Below, one piece after another: positions 9,513 to 18,172 of a stretch of 64,000 nucleotides of DNA. A program made the translations under genes and the position numbers. Every line of letters begins with the position of its first letter. Position 1 is the first letter of the stretch. The notes under the pieces are model-generated. The model did not search any database. It had not been told where the DNA came from and saw only the letters and a program-made list of their open reading frames with translations. Origin of the DNA: Cellulosilyticum lentocellum DSM 5427 (lineage in GTDB: Bacteria; Bacillota; Clostridia; Lachnospirales; Cellulosilyticaceae); assembly GCF_000178835.2 (NCBI RefSeq), contig NC_015275.1:1633001-1697000 (forward strand), in the 5' to 3' direction.

Positions 9513-10488
9513 AAGAGACAACTTAATAGAAGTTCAAAACCTTAAGAAATACTTTACTAAAACCAGTGGGCTATGGGGAAAAAATGTACAATACATTAAA
9601 GCCCTAGATGATGTTTCTTTTTATATTAAAAAAGGAGAAACTTTAGGGCTTGTAGGAGAATCAGGTTGTGGTAAATCCACAACAGGACGTACACTTATTA
9701 AGTTATATGAACCTACAGATGGGAAGATTCTATTTGATGGTGAAGATATTACTAAATACTCTGAAAAGCAAATGCTACCTTATAGAAAACGTATGCAAAT
9801 GGTATTCCAAGATCCCTATGCTTCACTTAATAGCCGTATGACAATTAACGATATTATTGGAGAAGCTATTGAGACACACCATATTGCCACAGGAAAAGAA
9901 AAAAATGACCGTATTCACTATCTTTTAGAACGAGTAGGATTAATGAGAGATCATGCTAGTCGTTATCCTCATGAATTTAGTGGTGGTCAAAGACAACGTG
10001 TTGGAATCGCACGTGCTTTAGCAGTAGAGCCTGAGTTCATCATTTGTGATGAACCTATTTCAGCACTTGATGTATCTATTCAAGCACAGGTTATTAATAT
10101 GCTTGAAGATTTACAAAATGATATGGGACTTACTTATTTATTTATCGCCCATGATTTATCTATGGTAAAACATATTTCAAATCGTATAGGGGTTATGTAT
10201 TTAGGTAACCTTGTAGAGATAGGTGGGAGTGAAGAAATTAATAAACACCCTGCACATCCTTATACCAAGGCGCTACTATCAGCAGTACCATTACCAGATC
10301 CAGATCTCGCAAGAGGTAAAAAACGTATTGTACTAGAAGGGGATGTACCAAGTCCTCTTAATCCACCATCAGGTTGTCGCTTCCGTACACGTTGCAGTGA
10401 GTGCATGAAGATTTGTTCAGAGGTAACACCAACACTTCAAGAGGTGGCACCAGGGCATCAAGTTGCTTGCCACTTATATTCGAAATAA
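9499..10488 (+). CDS. oppF: Oligopeptide ABC transporter ATPase OppF
   Basis: 329 aa, partner ATPase of OppD. Walker A is [10 protein letters not shown], signature [10 protein letters not shown] and Walker [13 protein letters not shown]. The C-terminal cysteine segment [15 protein letters not shown] is present. The start overlaps the end of oppD, with AAAGGAGG 11 bp upstream inside oppD. Confidence 0.96.
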   Translation: MNIDKRDNLIEVQNLKKYFTKTSGLWGKNVQYIKALDDVSFYIKKGETLGLVGESGCGKSTTGRTLIKLYEPTDGKILFDGEDITKYSEKQMLPYRKRMQMVFQDPYASLNSRMTINDIIGEAIETHHIATGKEKNDRIHYLLERVGLMRDHASRYPHEFSGGQRQRVGIARALAVEPEFIICDEPISALDVSIQAQVINMLEDLQNDMGLTYLFIAHDLSMVKHISNRIGVMYLGNLVEIGGSEEINKHPAHPYTKALLSAVPLPDPDLARGKKRIVLEGDVPSPLNPPSGCRFRTRCSECMKICSEVTPTLQEVAPGHQVACHLYSK

Positions 10489-10573
10489 TTAGTGCACTGT
10501 CATTAAAAGATAGGCCTATTTATAAATAAATAGTTATTAAACTAAATAAAAATAGATATTAGGAGGAAAGAAT

Positions 10574-12268
10574 ATGAAGAAGAAACTTACACTAGGACTT
10601 GCTATGCTTATGGCATCAAGTATGGCGCTTGCTGGATGTGCCAGTAAAACAGAAACAGCAGGGGGAAATGCAACTGGTTCAGAAGCAACTACAGGTGAAA
10701 CAGGAACAGATTCAGATGAGGACTATGTACTTGCTGCAGACCAAACACTTCGCTATAACTTAGGAGCAGACCCATTAACATTAGACCCACAACTTAATTC
10801 AGCTACTGATGCTAGCCATATCATTAACAATGTTTTTGAAGGACTTATGAGGGAAAAAGATGGAGAGGTAGTACCAGGTATTGCAGAAAGTTATACTTTA
10901 TCAGAAGATGGTCTTGTATATACTTTCACATTAAGAGATGCAACTTGGGCTGATGGACAACCTGTGAAAGCTGGTGACTTTGAGTTTGCATGGAAGCGTG
11001 GTGCAAATCCAGCAACTGCTTCAGAATATATGTATCTTTTTGAATCAGCAAATATTTTAAATGCAGGTGCTATTGCTAAAGGTGAAAAATCTATCGATGA
11101 GCTTGGTGTTAAAGCTATTGATGATAAAACTTTAGAAGTAACACTTAGTGCACCAACAGACTACTTCTTAGGACTTACAGGCTTTGCTACGCTTATGCCA
11201 GTAAGAGAAGATATGGTAGATGATGAAGGAGCATGGGCTAAAGATACAGCTAAATATATTGGAAACGGTCCATTTAAAATGTCAGAATACAAAATGGGAG
11301 ACCAAATTGTACTTGTTAAAAATGAAAACTACTGGAATGCAGAAAATGTAAATCTTGAAAAAATTGTAATGTATATGATTGTAGATGAATCAACAGCACA
11401 TACAAGATACACAGCAGGCGAATTAGATGTGAATGAACTCATTCCAACAGATGAAATTCCAACACTTATTGCAGAGGATCCAACATTCTATATCATGCCT
11501 AAAATCGGGACATACTACTATGCATTTAATATGAATAATGAAGCGCTTAAAGATGCACGTGTACGTCAAGCATTATCACTTGCAATTAACCGTGAACAAA
11601 TCGTAAAAGAAGTAACTAAAGGTGGACAAAAAGTAGCTTATGGTTTCATGCCAGAAGGTATTACAGATAATGAAGGAAAATCATTTACAGAAACAGCTGG
11701 AGACTACGGTGTTAATCCAAAAGGTGATGTAGAAAAAGCTAAAGCATTACTTGCAGAAGCTGGTTACCCAGATGGAGCAGGACTTCCAGAAATTGAAATC
11801 CTCTATAACACAAGTGAAAGTCATAAATTAATTGCAGAAGCAATGCAAGAAATGTGGAAACAAAACCTTGGTATTAATGTTAAATTAACTAATCAAGAAT
11901 GGGCTGTATTCCAAGAAACAACTAACAATAATGCCTTCGATTCATTAGCACGTCGTGGTTGGATTGGCGATTACAATGACCCACAAACAATGCTTGAAAT
12001 CTTTGAATCTACTAATACACAAAACATTGGTCGTTACAGCAGTGAAACTTTTGATACAGAAATGCAATTATCAAGAGAAACAATGGGTGCAGAACGTATG
12101 GAACACTTATACAAAGCTCATGATATCTTAATGGAAGATATGCCAATAATTCCTGTATACTACTATGTAACAAACATGATGATTCAAGATTCTGTACATG
12201 ACTTAGAATTAACATCAACAAGCAAACTTTGGTTTGGTGATGCTGAAATGATTGAAGTACAAGAATAA
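10574..12268 (+). CDS. oppA: Oligopeptide-binding lipoprotein OppA
   Basis: 564 aa, solute-binding protein family 5. The lipoprotein signal peptide ends in the lipobox LAGC (Cys22) and is followed by a Gly/Thr/Glu-rich linker. The body has the family pattern (LRYNLGADPLTLDPQL, FNMNNEALKDARVRQALSLAINRE). It captures peptides outside the membrane for OppBCDF. Its place as last gene, 85 bp after oppF with its own AGGAGG, differs from the common oppA-first order. Confidence 0.95.
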   Translation: MKKKLTLGLAMLMASSMALAGCASKTETAGGNATGSEATTGETGTDSDEDYVLAADQTLRYNLGADPLTLDPQLNSATDASHIINNVFEGLMREKDGEVVPGIAESYTLSEDGLVYTFTLRDATWADGQPVKAGDFEFAWKRGANPATASEYMYLFESANILNAGAIAKGEKSIDELGVKAIDDKTLEVTLSAPTDYFLGLTGFATLMPVREDMVDDEGAWAKDTAKYIGNGPFKMSEYKMGDQIVLVKNENYWNAENVNLEKIVMYMIVDESTAHTRYTAGELDVNELIPTDEIPTLIAEDPTFYIMPKIGTYYYAFNMNNEALKDARVRQALSLAINREQIVKEVTKGGQKVAYGFMPEGITDNEGKSFTETAGDYGVNPKGDVEKAKALLAEAGYPDGAGLPEIEILYNTSESHKLIAEAMQEMWKQNLGINVKLTNQEWAVFQETTNNNAFDSLARRGWIGDYNDPQTMLEIFESTNTQNIGRYSSETFDTEMQLSRETMGAERMEHLYKAHDILMEDMPIIPVYYYVTNMMIQDSVHDLELTSTSKLWFGDAEMIEVQE

Positions 12269-12293
12269 GAAATTAAAGAAGAAATAGTTAAGA

Positions 12294-12326
12294 AAAAAAC
12301 CGTCTCATATGAGACGGTTTTTTCTT
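12294..12326 (+). terminator. opp operon terminator
   Basis: AAAAAACCGTCTCATATGAGACGGTTTTTT-type perfect palindrome: stem ACCGTCTC/GAGACGGT with A and T flanks. It may also stop the convergent spore-protein gene. Confidence 0.95.
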
Positions 12327-12335
12327 ACTTATCAA

Positions 12336-12500
12336 CTATTTTGATCCTTTGTAGCTTTCAAACACTTTTTGTACGATTGTTCCACCGATTTTTCCAGCTT
12401 CTCTAGCTGTAAGGTCTCCGTTGTATCCTTGTTTTAAAGGTACTCCAACTTCTTTTGCTACTTCGTATTTCATAGATTCAAAAGCTTGTTTGTTTGACAT
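12336..12500 (-). CDS. Alpha/beta-type small acid-soluble spore protein
   Basis: A 54-aa protein read on the minus strand: it starts MSNKQAFESMKYEVAKEVGV and continues with a segment containing GYNGDLTAREAGKIGG. These are the two conserved alpha/beta SASP boxes: MKYEvA..lGv near the germination-protease site, and the DLTaReaG.iGG DNA-binding turn. Such proteins coat spore DNA and protect it. AGGGGG lies about 9 bp before the start. It should be made in the forespore under sigma-G, but I see no clear sigma-G promoter. It is slightly shorter than the usual 60-70 aa. Confidence 0.9.
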   Translation of the reverse strand: MSNKQAFESMKYEVAKEVGVPLKQGYNGDLTAREAGKIGGTIVQKVFESYKGSK

Positions 12501-12810
12501 AATGGTTGCCCCCTATAAGGTTTTTAGTTTTTTAGTAACCACGAAATATTCTATGCTCTTTGAAGAGGTGGAATGTTTTGCGGTTACTATGGTATTAATA
12601 TGTGTAGTATGATTTTTTTTATTCTAGTATTTTTTTCCTATTAGGTTGGGAGTAGTCAGCAGTTAAAATTAAAGTAACCGTTTATAAAAAATTATATTTT
12701 TTGTAAAGAATTCTAAAATCAAGTTTATGAACAATACATTTATTATATGCACTAAAAAAAATGTTATACTTCAAATAAGACAACAAGTATAAAGTAGCAA
12801 ATCAAAATAA
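12501..12810. other. Intergenic region, no gene seen
   Basis: 310 bp of AT-rich sequence between the divergent-facing end of the spore protein gene and the aldolase terminator. It should hold the spore-protein promoter on the minus strand. I see no convincing coding frame or RNA structure. Confidence 0.5.
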
Positions 12811-12846
12811 AAGAAGGTATTGCAAATTTACAATACCTTCTTTTAT
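12811..12846. terminator. Aldolase terminator
   Basis: AAGAAGGTATTG/CAATACCTTCTT forms a perfect 12-bp stem with A/T tracts on both sides. It ends fba on the minus strand. Confidence 0.92.
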
Positions 12847-12854
12847 AAAAAGAA

Positions 12855-13718
12855 TTATGCTTGGCCAACTGAGCCGAATAATTCCATTTTTTCTTTTACA
12901 GTTGCTTTAATAGCTTCAAAACCTGGAGCTAATAATTTACGTGGGTCGAAACCTTTACCTTGTTGGTCTTTACCAGCTTCGATGTAACCACGTGTAGCAG
13001 CAGCGAATGATAATTGACATTCTGTATTAACGTTGATTTTAGCAACGCCTAATGAGATTGCTTTTTTAATCATTTCTTCAGGGATACCTGTACCACCGTG
13101 AAGTACGAGAGGAGTAGTTCCTGTTACTGCGTTGATTTGTTCAAGTGCATCAAATGCTAAGCCTTTCCAATTTTCTGGGTATTGACCGTGAATATTACCA
13201 ATACCAGCTGCAAGCATTGTTACACCAAGATCAGCGATTCTCTTACATTCTGCTGGATCAGCGATTTCGCCAGCACCAACAACACCATCTTCTTCGCCAC
13301 CGATTGAACCAACTTCAGCTTCTAAAGAAAGTCCTTTTTCAGTTGTGATTTTAACAAGTTCAGTTGTTTTAGCAACGTTTTCGTCGATTGGATAGTGTGA
13401 ACCATCGAACATAATTGAAGAGAAACCAGCTTCGATGCATTTTAAAGCACCTTCATATGAACCGTGGTCTAAGTGAAGTGCTACTGGTACAGTAATGTTT
13501 AATTCTTCAATCATACCATTAACCATACCTACGATTGTTTTATAACCACCCATGTATTTACCTGCACCTTCAGATACACCTAAAATAACTGGGGAATTAT
13601 TTTCTTGTGCTGTAAGAAGAACAGCTTTTGTCCATTCAAGATTGTTGATATTGAATTGTCCAACAGCGTATTTACCTTCTCTTGCTTTGTTTAACATGTC
13701 TTTTGCTGAAACTAACAT
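12855..13718 (-). CDS. fba: Class II fructose-bisphosphate aldolase
   Basis: 287 aa, zinc-dependent class IIB aldolase that cleaves fructose 1,6-bisphosphate in glycolysis. Visible are the catalytic and zinc residues in VALHLDHGSYEGALKCIEAG, GSIGGEEDGV, AAGIGNIHGQYP and VLHGGTGIPEEMIKKAI. The last is the phosphate and zinc loop. Strong codon bias suits a highly expressed gene. GGAGGG precedes the start (minus strand). Confidence 0.96.
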   Translation of the reverse strand: MLVSAKDMLNKAREGKYAVGQFNINNLEWTKAVLLTAQENNSPVILGVSEGAGKYMGGYKTIVGMVNGMIEELNITVPVALHLDHGSYEGALKCIEAGFSSIMFDGSHYPIDENVAKTTELVKITTEKGLSLEAEVGSIGGEEDGVVGAGEIADPAECKRIADLGVTMLAAGIGNIHGQYPENWKGLAFDALEQINAVTGTTPLVLHGGTGIPEEMIKKAISLGVAKINVNTECQLSFAAATRGYIEAGKDQQGKGFDPRKLLAPGFEAIKATVKEKMELFGSVGQA

Positions 13719-13785
13719 ATTACGCCCTCCATCTATTCATTTTTGAGAAAATAATAATCACTATATTATTTGTCTTCCTGCTTTT

Positions 13786-13856
13786 ATTATAACGGTATTT
13801 TGATAAAAAATAAACAGCAAATTAATCATTAGGAAGTACAAAAATTTGTTGTTTAT
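13786..13856 (-). promoter_or_regulatory. Aldolase promoter region with inverted repeat
   Basis: A TATAAT -10 is read on the minus strand at about 13786-13791. Upstream of it lies an imperfect inverted repeat, ATAAACAGCAAATT (13810-13823) and AATTTGTTGTTTAT (13843-13856), with one mismatch and a 19-bp gap. The repeat would cover or sit just upstream of the -35 region, so it could be an operator. The rest of the 13719-14115 gap is AT-rich and holds a TATAAT (14052-14057) that may serve the next plus-strand gene. Confidence 0.45.
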
Positions 13857-14115
13857 CATAAAATATTAATTAATTTGGCTTCTTTATAAAAGTAATTATA
13901 AGAAAAAGCTGAATACTATACAAAAAATACAAGAAATACTTGTTAATATGTTACAATTTCACTTACTTATAACCAATAAAACTCAAAAATAGATTTTGAA
14001 ATATTTCTTTAAAGTTTTAACTCATAAAATGGCAATAATGACAAAACATGATATAATAAAAAAGCTGTATATTATAAAATACGACAAAAGCTAGAAGGAG
14101 AGAGTAGGAAAAAGT

Positions 14116-15252
14116 ATGAAAGAGCATTTTGGACTAATGAAAATAAAAACTTGGATCAAAAAAGAAATAGTGCTTGTAGTAGCAGTAGTATTAGCGGTTA
14201 TTTCTTGTTTCTGGGAAGCACCCAAGTGGTCATACATAGATTTCAAGGTACTTTTGTTACTTTTTAATTTAATGGTTGTTATAGCAGCTTTTAAAGAGCA
14301 GCTCCTGTTAGACTATTTAGCAGTTAACCTGTTAAGGCATTGTCAAAATAGTAAGCAAACGGGTTTGGTATTGATAGGTATTACTTTTGTTGCAGCTATG
14401 TTTATGACAAATGATGTGGCACTTATTACCTTCATCCCTCTTACGCTGATTATAGGAAGAAAACTCAAAATCGTACCCATTAAGTGGGTTGTATTTCAAA
14501 CGCTAGCGGCTAACTTAGGAAGTAGCTTAACGCCTATGGGAAATCCGCAAAACCTCTTTATTTATACTTATTATGGTGTGCATTTAGGTGAGTTTTTAAA
14601 AGTAGCTACTGGCCTAGTTATTTTATCTGCTATTTTCCTAGGCTGTTTATTGTTAAAAGAGAGAAAGACAGATATTACCATAGTTCTAGAACCAGTACAG
14701 ATGAAGGCACCTAAACAACTCATGGTGTTTCTAATACTTTTTATCATTATTTTAAGCTCTGTTGTTGGCGTTTTAGATTATCGTATTGCCTTTTGTATAA
14801 CCATTATTGTAACACTTTTAGTAAATAGACATTTGTTATTTCAAGTAGATTATACACTTTTATTGACATTTATAGGTTTTTTTATTTTTATAGGTAATTT
14901 GGCAGCTATCCCTGCAATTAAAGCTACACTGCAAAGTTTTTTAAAAGAAGAGGGATATACCTATTTAAGTGGGCTCGTGATGAGTCAGGTCATTAGTAAT
15001 GTACCGGCTACCATGTTACTAGCACCTTTCACGGAAAATTGGCAAGAGCTTGTATTAGGTGTAGATATAGGTGGCATGGGAACGCTGATTGCTTCTTTAG
15101 CAAGTGTTATTTCTTATAAACTCTTTGTCAAAGAATATCAGCAAGAAGCGAAAGCCTATTTTAAGAGTTTTACATGGTATAATGTGTTAGGACTAATTTT
15201 ATTAGCACCTCTAGGTTATGGACTATTGCAGCTTCTACATTTACTATTTTAA
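14116..15252 (+). CDS. SLC13/citrate-transporter-like membrane permease
   Basis: 378 aa, about ten membrane helices. MTNDVALITFIPLT and NLGSSLTPMGNPQNLFIY match the conserved anion/Na+ permease (CitMHS/ArsB-like) pattern. The second inverted half has MSQVISNVPATMLLAPFT. The substrate is probably a carboxylate or oxyanion, but cannot be read from sequence. No arsenic or citrate genes are next to it. AGAAGGAGAGAG lies upstream of the start. Confidence 0.8.
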   Translation: MKEHFGLMKIKTWIKKEIVLVVAVVLAVISCFWEAPKWSYIDFKVLLLLFNLMVVIAAFKEQLLLDYLAVNLLRHCQNSKQTGLVLIGITFVAAMFMTNDVALITFIPLTLIIGRKLKIVPIKWVVFQTLAANLGSSLTPMGNPQNLFIYTYYGVHLGEFLKVATGLVILSAIFLGCLLLKERKTDITIVLEPVQMKAPKQLMVFLILFIIILSSVVGVLDYRIAFCITIIVTLLVNRHLLFQVDYTLLLTFIGFFIFIGNLAAIPAIKATLQSFLKEEGYTYLSGLVMSQVISNVPATMLLAPFTENWQELVLGVDIGGMGTLIASLASVISYKLFVKEYQQEAKAYFKSFTWYNVLGLILLAPLGYGLLQLLHLLF

Positions 15253-15306
15253 ATTTTGATGATAAACTAGAATTACTAAGTTTTAGAGGCAAAAAGGAGA
15301 AAAATC

Positions 15307-16290
15307 ATGAAAATTGTATTTATTAATGTACCATGGATGAAATATTATACAGGTGAAGGTGATGAAGAAAAGCTAGTGCCTACATGCGGCTATAATTTTC
15401 AACACGTAAATGGTTATTATTATGGCTATGGTGAAGGCTTAGACCAAATTGCCTTAGAACAAATAGACGATGGTTTAGCAAATGATACACAAGTAGAAGA
15501 TGTAACAGTTGTATGGACTTCAAAGAACAGAGAAGGCGAAAATAAAGTGATCGGCTGGTATAAAAAGGCTACCATTTATCGTGAAGCTAAGACTTATTTG
15601 AGTATGGATGGTGAACGTTTGTTTTTTAAATATAGCATTGTAGCACCAGCAGCAGAAGCATTATTATTACCTGTAGAACTTCGCTTATTAGATGCAAAAG
15701 AAATGTCTGAAGGTATTTCTTTTGAAAAAGATGAAAAAATCATTGCAGATGTGGCTATGTATATACATAACTATGCAGGAGATAAAATGAATTACCTCTT
15801 TGCTAAAAAAGACTTAGAAGGTGCTTCTATTTTAAATTTCCCTGAATATGAAATGTATTTTGCTAAAGCAGATGAGTTTTTAGCCAAAGATTTATATGGA
15901 AAGGCAGTACGTTGTTTTAATAAAGCTATTGTCCTAGAACCTGAGCTAGCTATTGGTTACGAATGTAAAGGAAGCATTTTCTTAAGTCTTAAGATGTATG
16001 ATGAAGCTTTAGAGGTTTACAAAAAAGTACTTGAAATTGAACCTGATAATGAAAATGCACATTATTGTTTAGGTCTTATTTATGGGCTCATTGGTGATTA
16101 TAAAAATTGTGTGGAAGAAATGAACTTCTATATTAATAGAAGAAAAGATGATATGAATGCCTTGGCAGAAAGAGGAATTGCATATTATCATCTAGGTGAA
16201 AAGGAGTTGGCAAGTAAAGCTTTTAAAAAAGCTTACGCTGCTGAACCAGAAAACCTGATTTTTAAACAGCTTGTAGACTGTTTAGGATAG
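15307..16290 (+). CDS. TPR protein with uncharacterised N-terminal domain
   Basis: 327 aa without signal peptide or membrane segment. Residues 1-190 form a beta-rich domain I do not recognise, beginning MKIVFINVPWMKYYTG, with IGWYKKATIYREAKTY. Residues about 190-320 contain three to four TPR units (AVRCFNKAIVLEPELAIGYE, ALEVYKKVLEIEPDNENAHY, and others). The same N-terminal style occurs in proteins next to restriction-type enzymes, but no such enzyme is adjacent here. AAAAGGAGA is the ribosome site. Confidence 0.7.
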   Translation: MKIVFINVPWMKYYTGEGDEEKLVPTCGYNFQHVNGYYYGYGEGLDQIALEQIDDGLANDTQVEDVTVVWTSKNREGENKVIGWYKKATIYREAKTYLSMDGERLFFKYSIVAPAAEALLLPVELRLLDAKEMSEGISFEKDEKIIADVAMYIHNYAGDKMNYLFAKKDLEGASILNFPEYEMYFAKADEFLAKDLYGKAVRCFNKAIVLEPELAIGYECKGSIFLSLKMYDEALEVYKKVLEIEPDNENAHYCLGLIYGLIGDYKNCVEEMNFYINRRKDDMNALAERGIAYYHLGEKELASKAFKKAYAAEPENLIFKQLVDCLG

Positions 16291-16331
16291 ATAAGAACGC
16301 TAACTAGATCGTTAATTAAATTAATAAAACC

Positions 16332-16394
16332 TGATAAGGTCAGATAGTAAAATGGATTTTGTAGATTCATTTGCTACGTGACCTTATTATTTTG
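16332..16394 (+). terminator. Long terminator hairpin
   Basis: ATAAGGTCA...TAGTAAAATG pairs with CATTTGCTA...TGACCTTAT in a stem of about 20 bp, followed by TATTTT. It ends the TPR gene. Confidence 0.85.
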
Positions 16395-16535
16395 GAATGA
16401 AAATAAATACTTGTATAAAAAAACGATGTGGAATAAAATGGATATAGCAATTATATTACCTAACTTATAATGGATAATCAATTTTAAAAAGTAAATAGAT
16501 AAAATTGTTAAAATTGTGTATAAAAAATTAAAACG

Positions 16536-16546
16536 TGTGCTATAAT
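16536..16546 (+). promoter_or_regulatory. Extended -10 promoter
   Basis: TGTGCTATAAT: a perfect -10 (16541-16546) with the TGn extension and no clear -35. It lies 43 bp before the TTG start of the next gene. Confidence 0.55.
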
Positions 16547-16588
16547 TGTAAAGATGGAAAATTTAGATAAATAGGAGGGGGTAAGCAT

Positions 16589-17011
16589 TTGGGTGTATTT
16601 TTAATAGGTGCTATTATTTTTGCTATAGGGGTAGCAATTTTAGTAGGTTTTAGTTTAGTAAGAACCTTAAAACAGAAAAAAAGCAATAACAATGTAAGTA
16701 TGCATTATCAGCATAGTTCACTAGAATATATAGAGCCATGGAAAGAAGAAAAAGAAGTTGTTTCCTCGGAAAAGATTAAGTTACTTAAAGAAAAGGAATT
16801 AGACAAGAAAGCGAAAGAAGAAACTAGAAGTAAAGAACAAGAAAAGCAAACCTATAAAGAACAAGAAAGAGGCAAAATGAGTGAAGTATTACAATCACTT
16901 GAAGAAGTTAGACCAGGAGAAGTACAAAGAAATGGGCAAGAACAGTTTAATTTGCGAAAAGATGAACAGCCTACTATTAAGTCTGATGAAGATGGGAAAT
17001 GGTGGGTTTAA
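16589..17011 (+). CDS. Membrane-anchored protein with charged tail
   Basis: 140 aa with a single N-terminal membrane helix (residues 2-24, GVFLIGAIIFAIGVAILVGF), then a hydrophilic Lys/Glu-rich probable coiled coil. I do not recognise the family. The start is an unusual TTG, chosen because AGGAGGGG ends 8 bp before it and no ATG is near. The topology suggests a cytoplasmic tail tethered to the membrane. Confidence 0.7.
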   Translation: MGVFLIGAIIFAIGVAILVGFSLVRTLKQKKSNNNVSMHYQHSSLEYIEPWKEEKEVVSSEKIKLLKEKELDKKAKEETRSKEQEKQTYKEQERGKMSEVLQSLEEVRPGEVQRNGQEQFNLRKDEQPTIKSDEDGKWWV

Positions 17012-17028
17012 TCATATGAATTTCTCTT

Positions 17029-17068
17029 AAAGGTGCCAGCGGCAGTTTATCACGCTAGGCACTTTTTA
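17029..17068 (+). terminator. Terminator
   Basis: AAAGGTGCCAGCG pairs with CGCTAGGCACTTT (one bulge), followed by a T run. Confidence 0.75.
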
Positions 17069-17128
17069 TTAGTTATAAAATAGCATAAAATAGAGGAAGA
17101 AAGTGACGTGAATGGAGGGAATAACATA

Positions 17129-18019
17129 GTGACTGGAATAACAGGTTGGTTGATAGTGAATGGATCACTTAAAACGGACACATTTATGGAGATGGTAGAT
17201 CATTATAAAAAGGCGGCTGCTCAAGTAGAATTAGGACTAGAACTGATTTTTAATAATGAACTCATAATAGGAGTAGGAGAGGATCAGCTGTTTTTAAAAG
17301 GTGCTAAGCCTAGTCAGCTTCCTAAATTCGTCTTATTTCTAGATAAGGATATAAGGCTTGCCATGCAATTAGAGCAACTTGGAGTAAGGGTATTTAATAG
17401 TGCAAAGGTAATAGAAATTTGTGATGATAAAGCAAAGACCTTTCAGTATTTAGCAGGTAAGGGGATTCATATGCCTAATACCATTATGGCACCTTTAATG
17501 TTCAGGGAAGTAGAGAAGGAGGAAGAGTATCTCTTACAGGTAGAAAAAATATTAGGTTATCCCATGGTAGTTAAAGAATGCTATGGTTCTTTTGGAGAAC
17601 AAGTTTACTTAGTGACAAATAGAGAAGAGTTGGCAGCTAAGAGACAAGAATTAATAACAGTACCTCATTTATATCAGCAATATATTGACTATAGCAAAGG
17701 GAAGGATATAAGAATTTATATAGTAGGAAATGAAATAGTAGCAACGATGTTAAGGACCTCTGAAACAGATTTTAGAGCCAATATTAATAATGGTGGTATA
17801 GGAGTAGCTTATGAGCCACCTACTGCTTTTAAGCTGTTGGCATTAGAGGTAAGTAAAGCTTTAGGAGCAGATTTCCTAGGGATTGATTTGCTTTTTGAAG
17901 ATGAGGAGACGCCTATATTATGTGAAGTAAATTCCAATGCACATATTAAAGCTATTCAAAGTTGTACAGGTGTTAATGTAGCAGAGAAGATTACAAGTCA
18001 TATAATAGCACAGTTATAA
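17129..18019 (+). CDS. RimK-like ATP-grasp ligase
   Basis: 296 aa from a GTG start at 17129, which has GGAGGG 9 bp upstream. A longer frame begins at 17108. The C-terminal two thirds form an ATP-grasp fold of the RimK/glutathione-synthase type: GYPMVVKECYGSFGEQVYLV (ATP lysine loop), QQYIDYSKGKDIRIYIVG, DFRANINNGG, and FLGIDLLFE...CEVNSNAH for the Mg ligands. Such enzymes join an amino acid to a carboxylate or tag. The substrate is unknown and the gene stands alone between terminators. Confidence 0.85.
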   Translation: MTGITGWLIVNGSLKTDTFMEMVDHYKKAAAQVELGLELIFNNELIIGVGEDQLFLKGAKPSQLPKFVLFLDKDIRLAMQLEQLGVRVFNSAKVIEICDDKAKTFQYLAGKGIHMPNTIMAPLMFREVEKEEEYLLQVEKILGYPMVVKECYGSFGEQVYLVTNREELAAKRQELITVPHLYQQYIDYSKGKDIRIYIVGNEIVATMLRTSETDFRANINNGGIGVAYEPPTAFKLLALEVSKALGADFLGIDLLFEDEETPILCEVNSNAHIKAIQSCTGVNVAEKITSHIIAQL

Positions 18020-18127
18020 TCAGGTGATAGATTGGTAGGCATATTAAAAAAGTAGGCTTAATTTAGTGATATGAACGAATAGTTAACTTGTGTAAGCCAG
18101 ATTGTTGTAATAAGTGGAAGCCAATAT

Positions 18128-18169
18128 AAAAGGAAGAGGTATTACTTTTGAGTAATCCTCTTCCTTTTA
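18128..18169. terminator. Bidirectional terminator
   Basis: AAAAGGAAGAGGTATTAC/GTAATCCTCTTCCTTTT stem with A/T tracts. It lies between the convergent ATP-grasp and aminotransferase genes. Confidence 0.93.
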
Positions 18170-18172
18170 TAG

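Noticed and set aside
12421-12612. Plus-strand 63-codon frame
   Set aside because: It overlaps the well-supported spore protein on the other strand and has no ribosome site.
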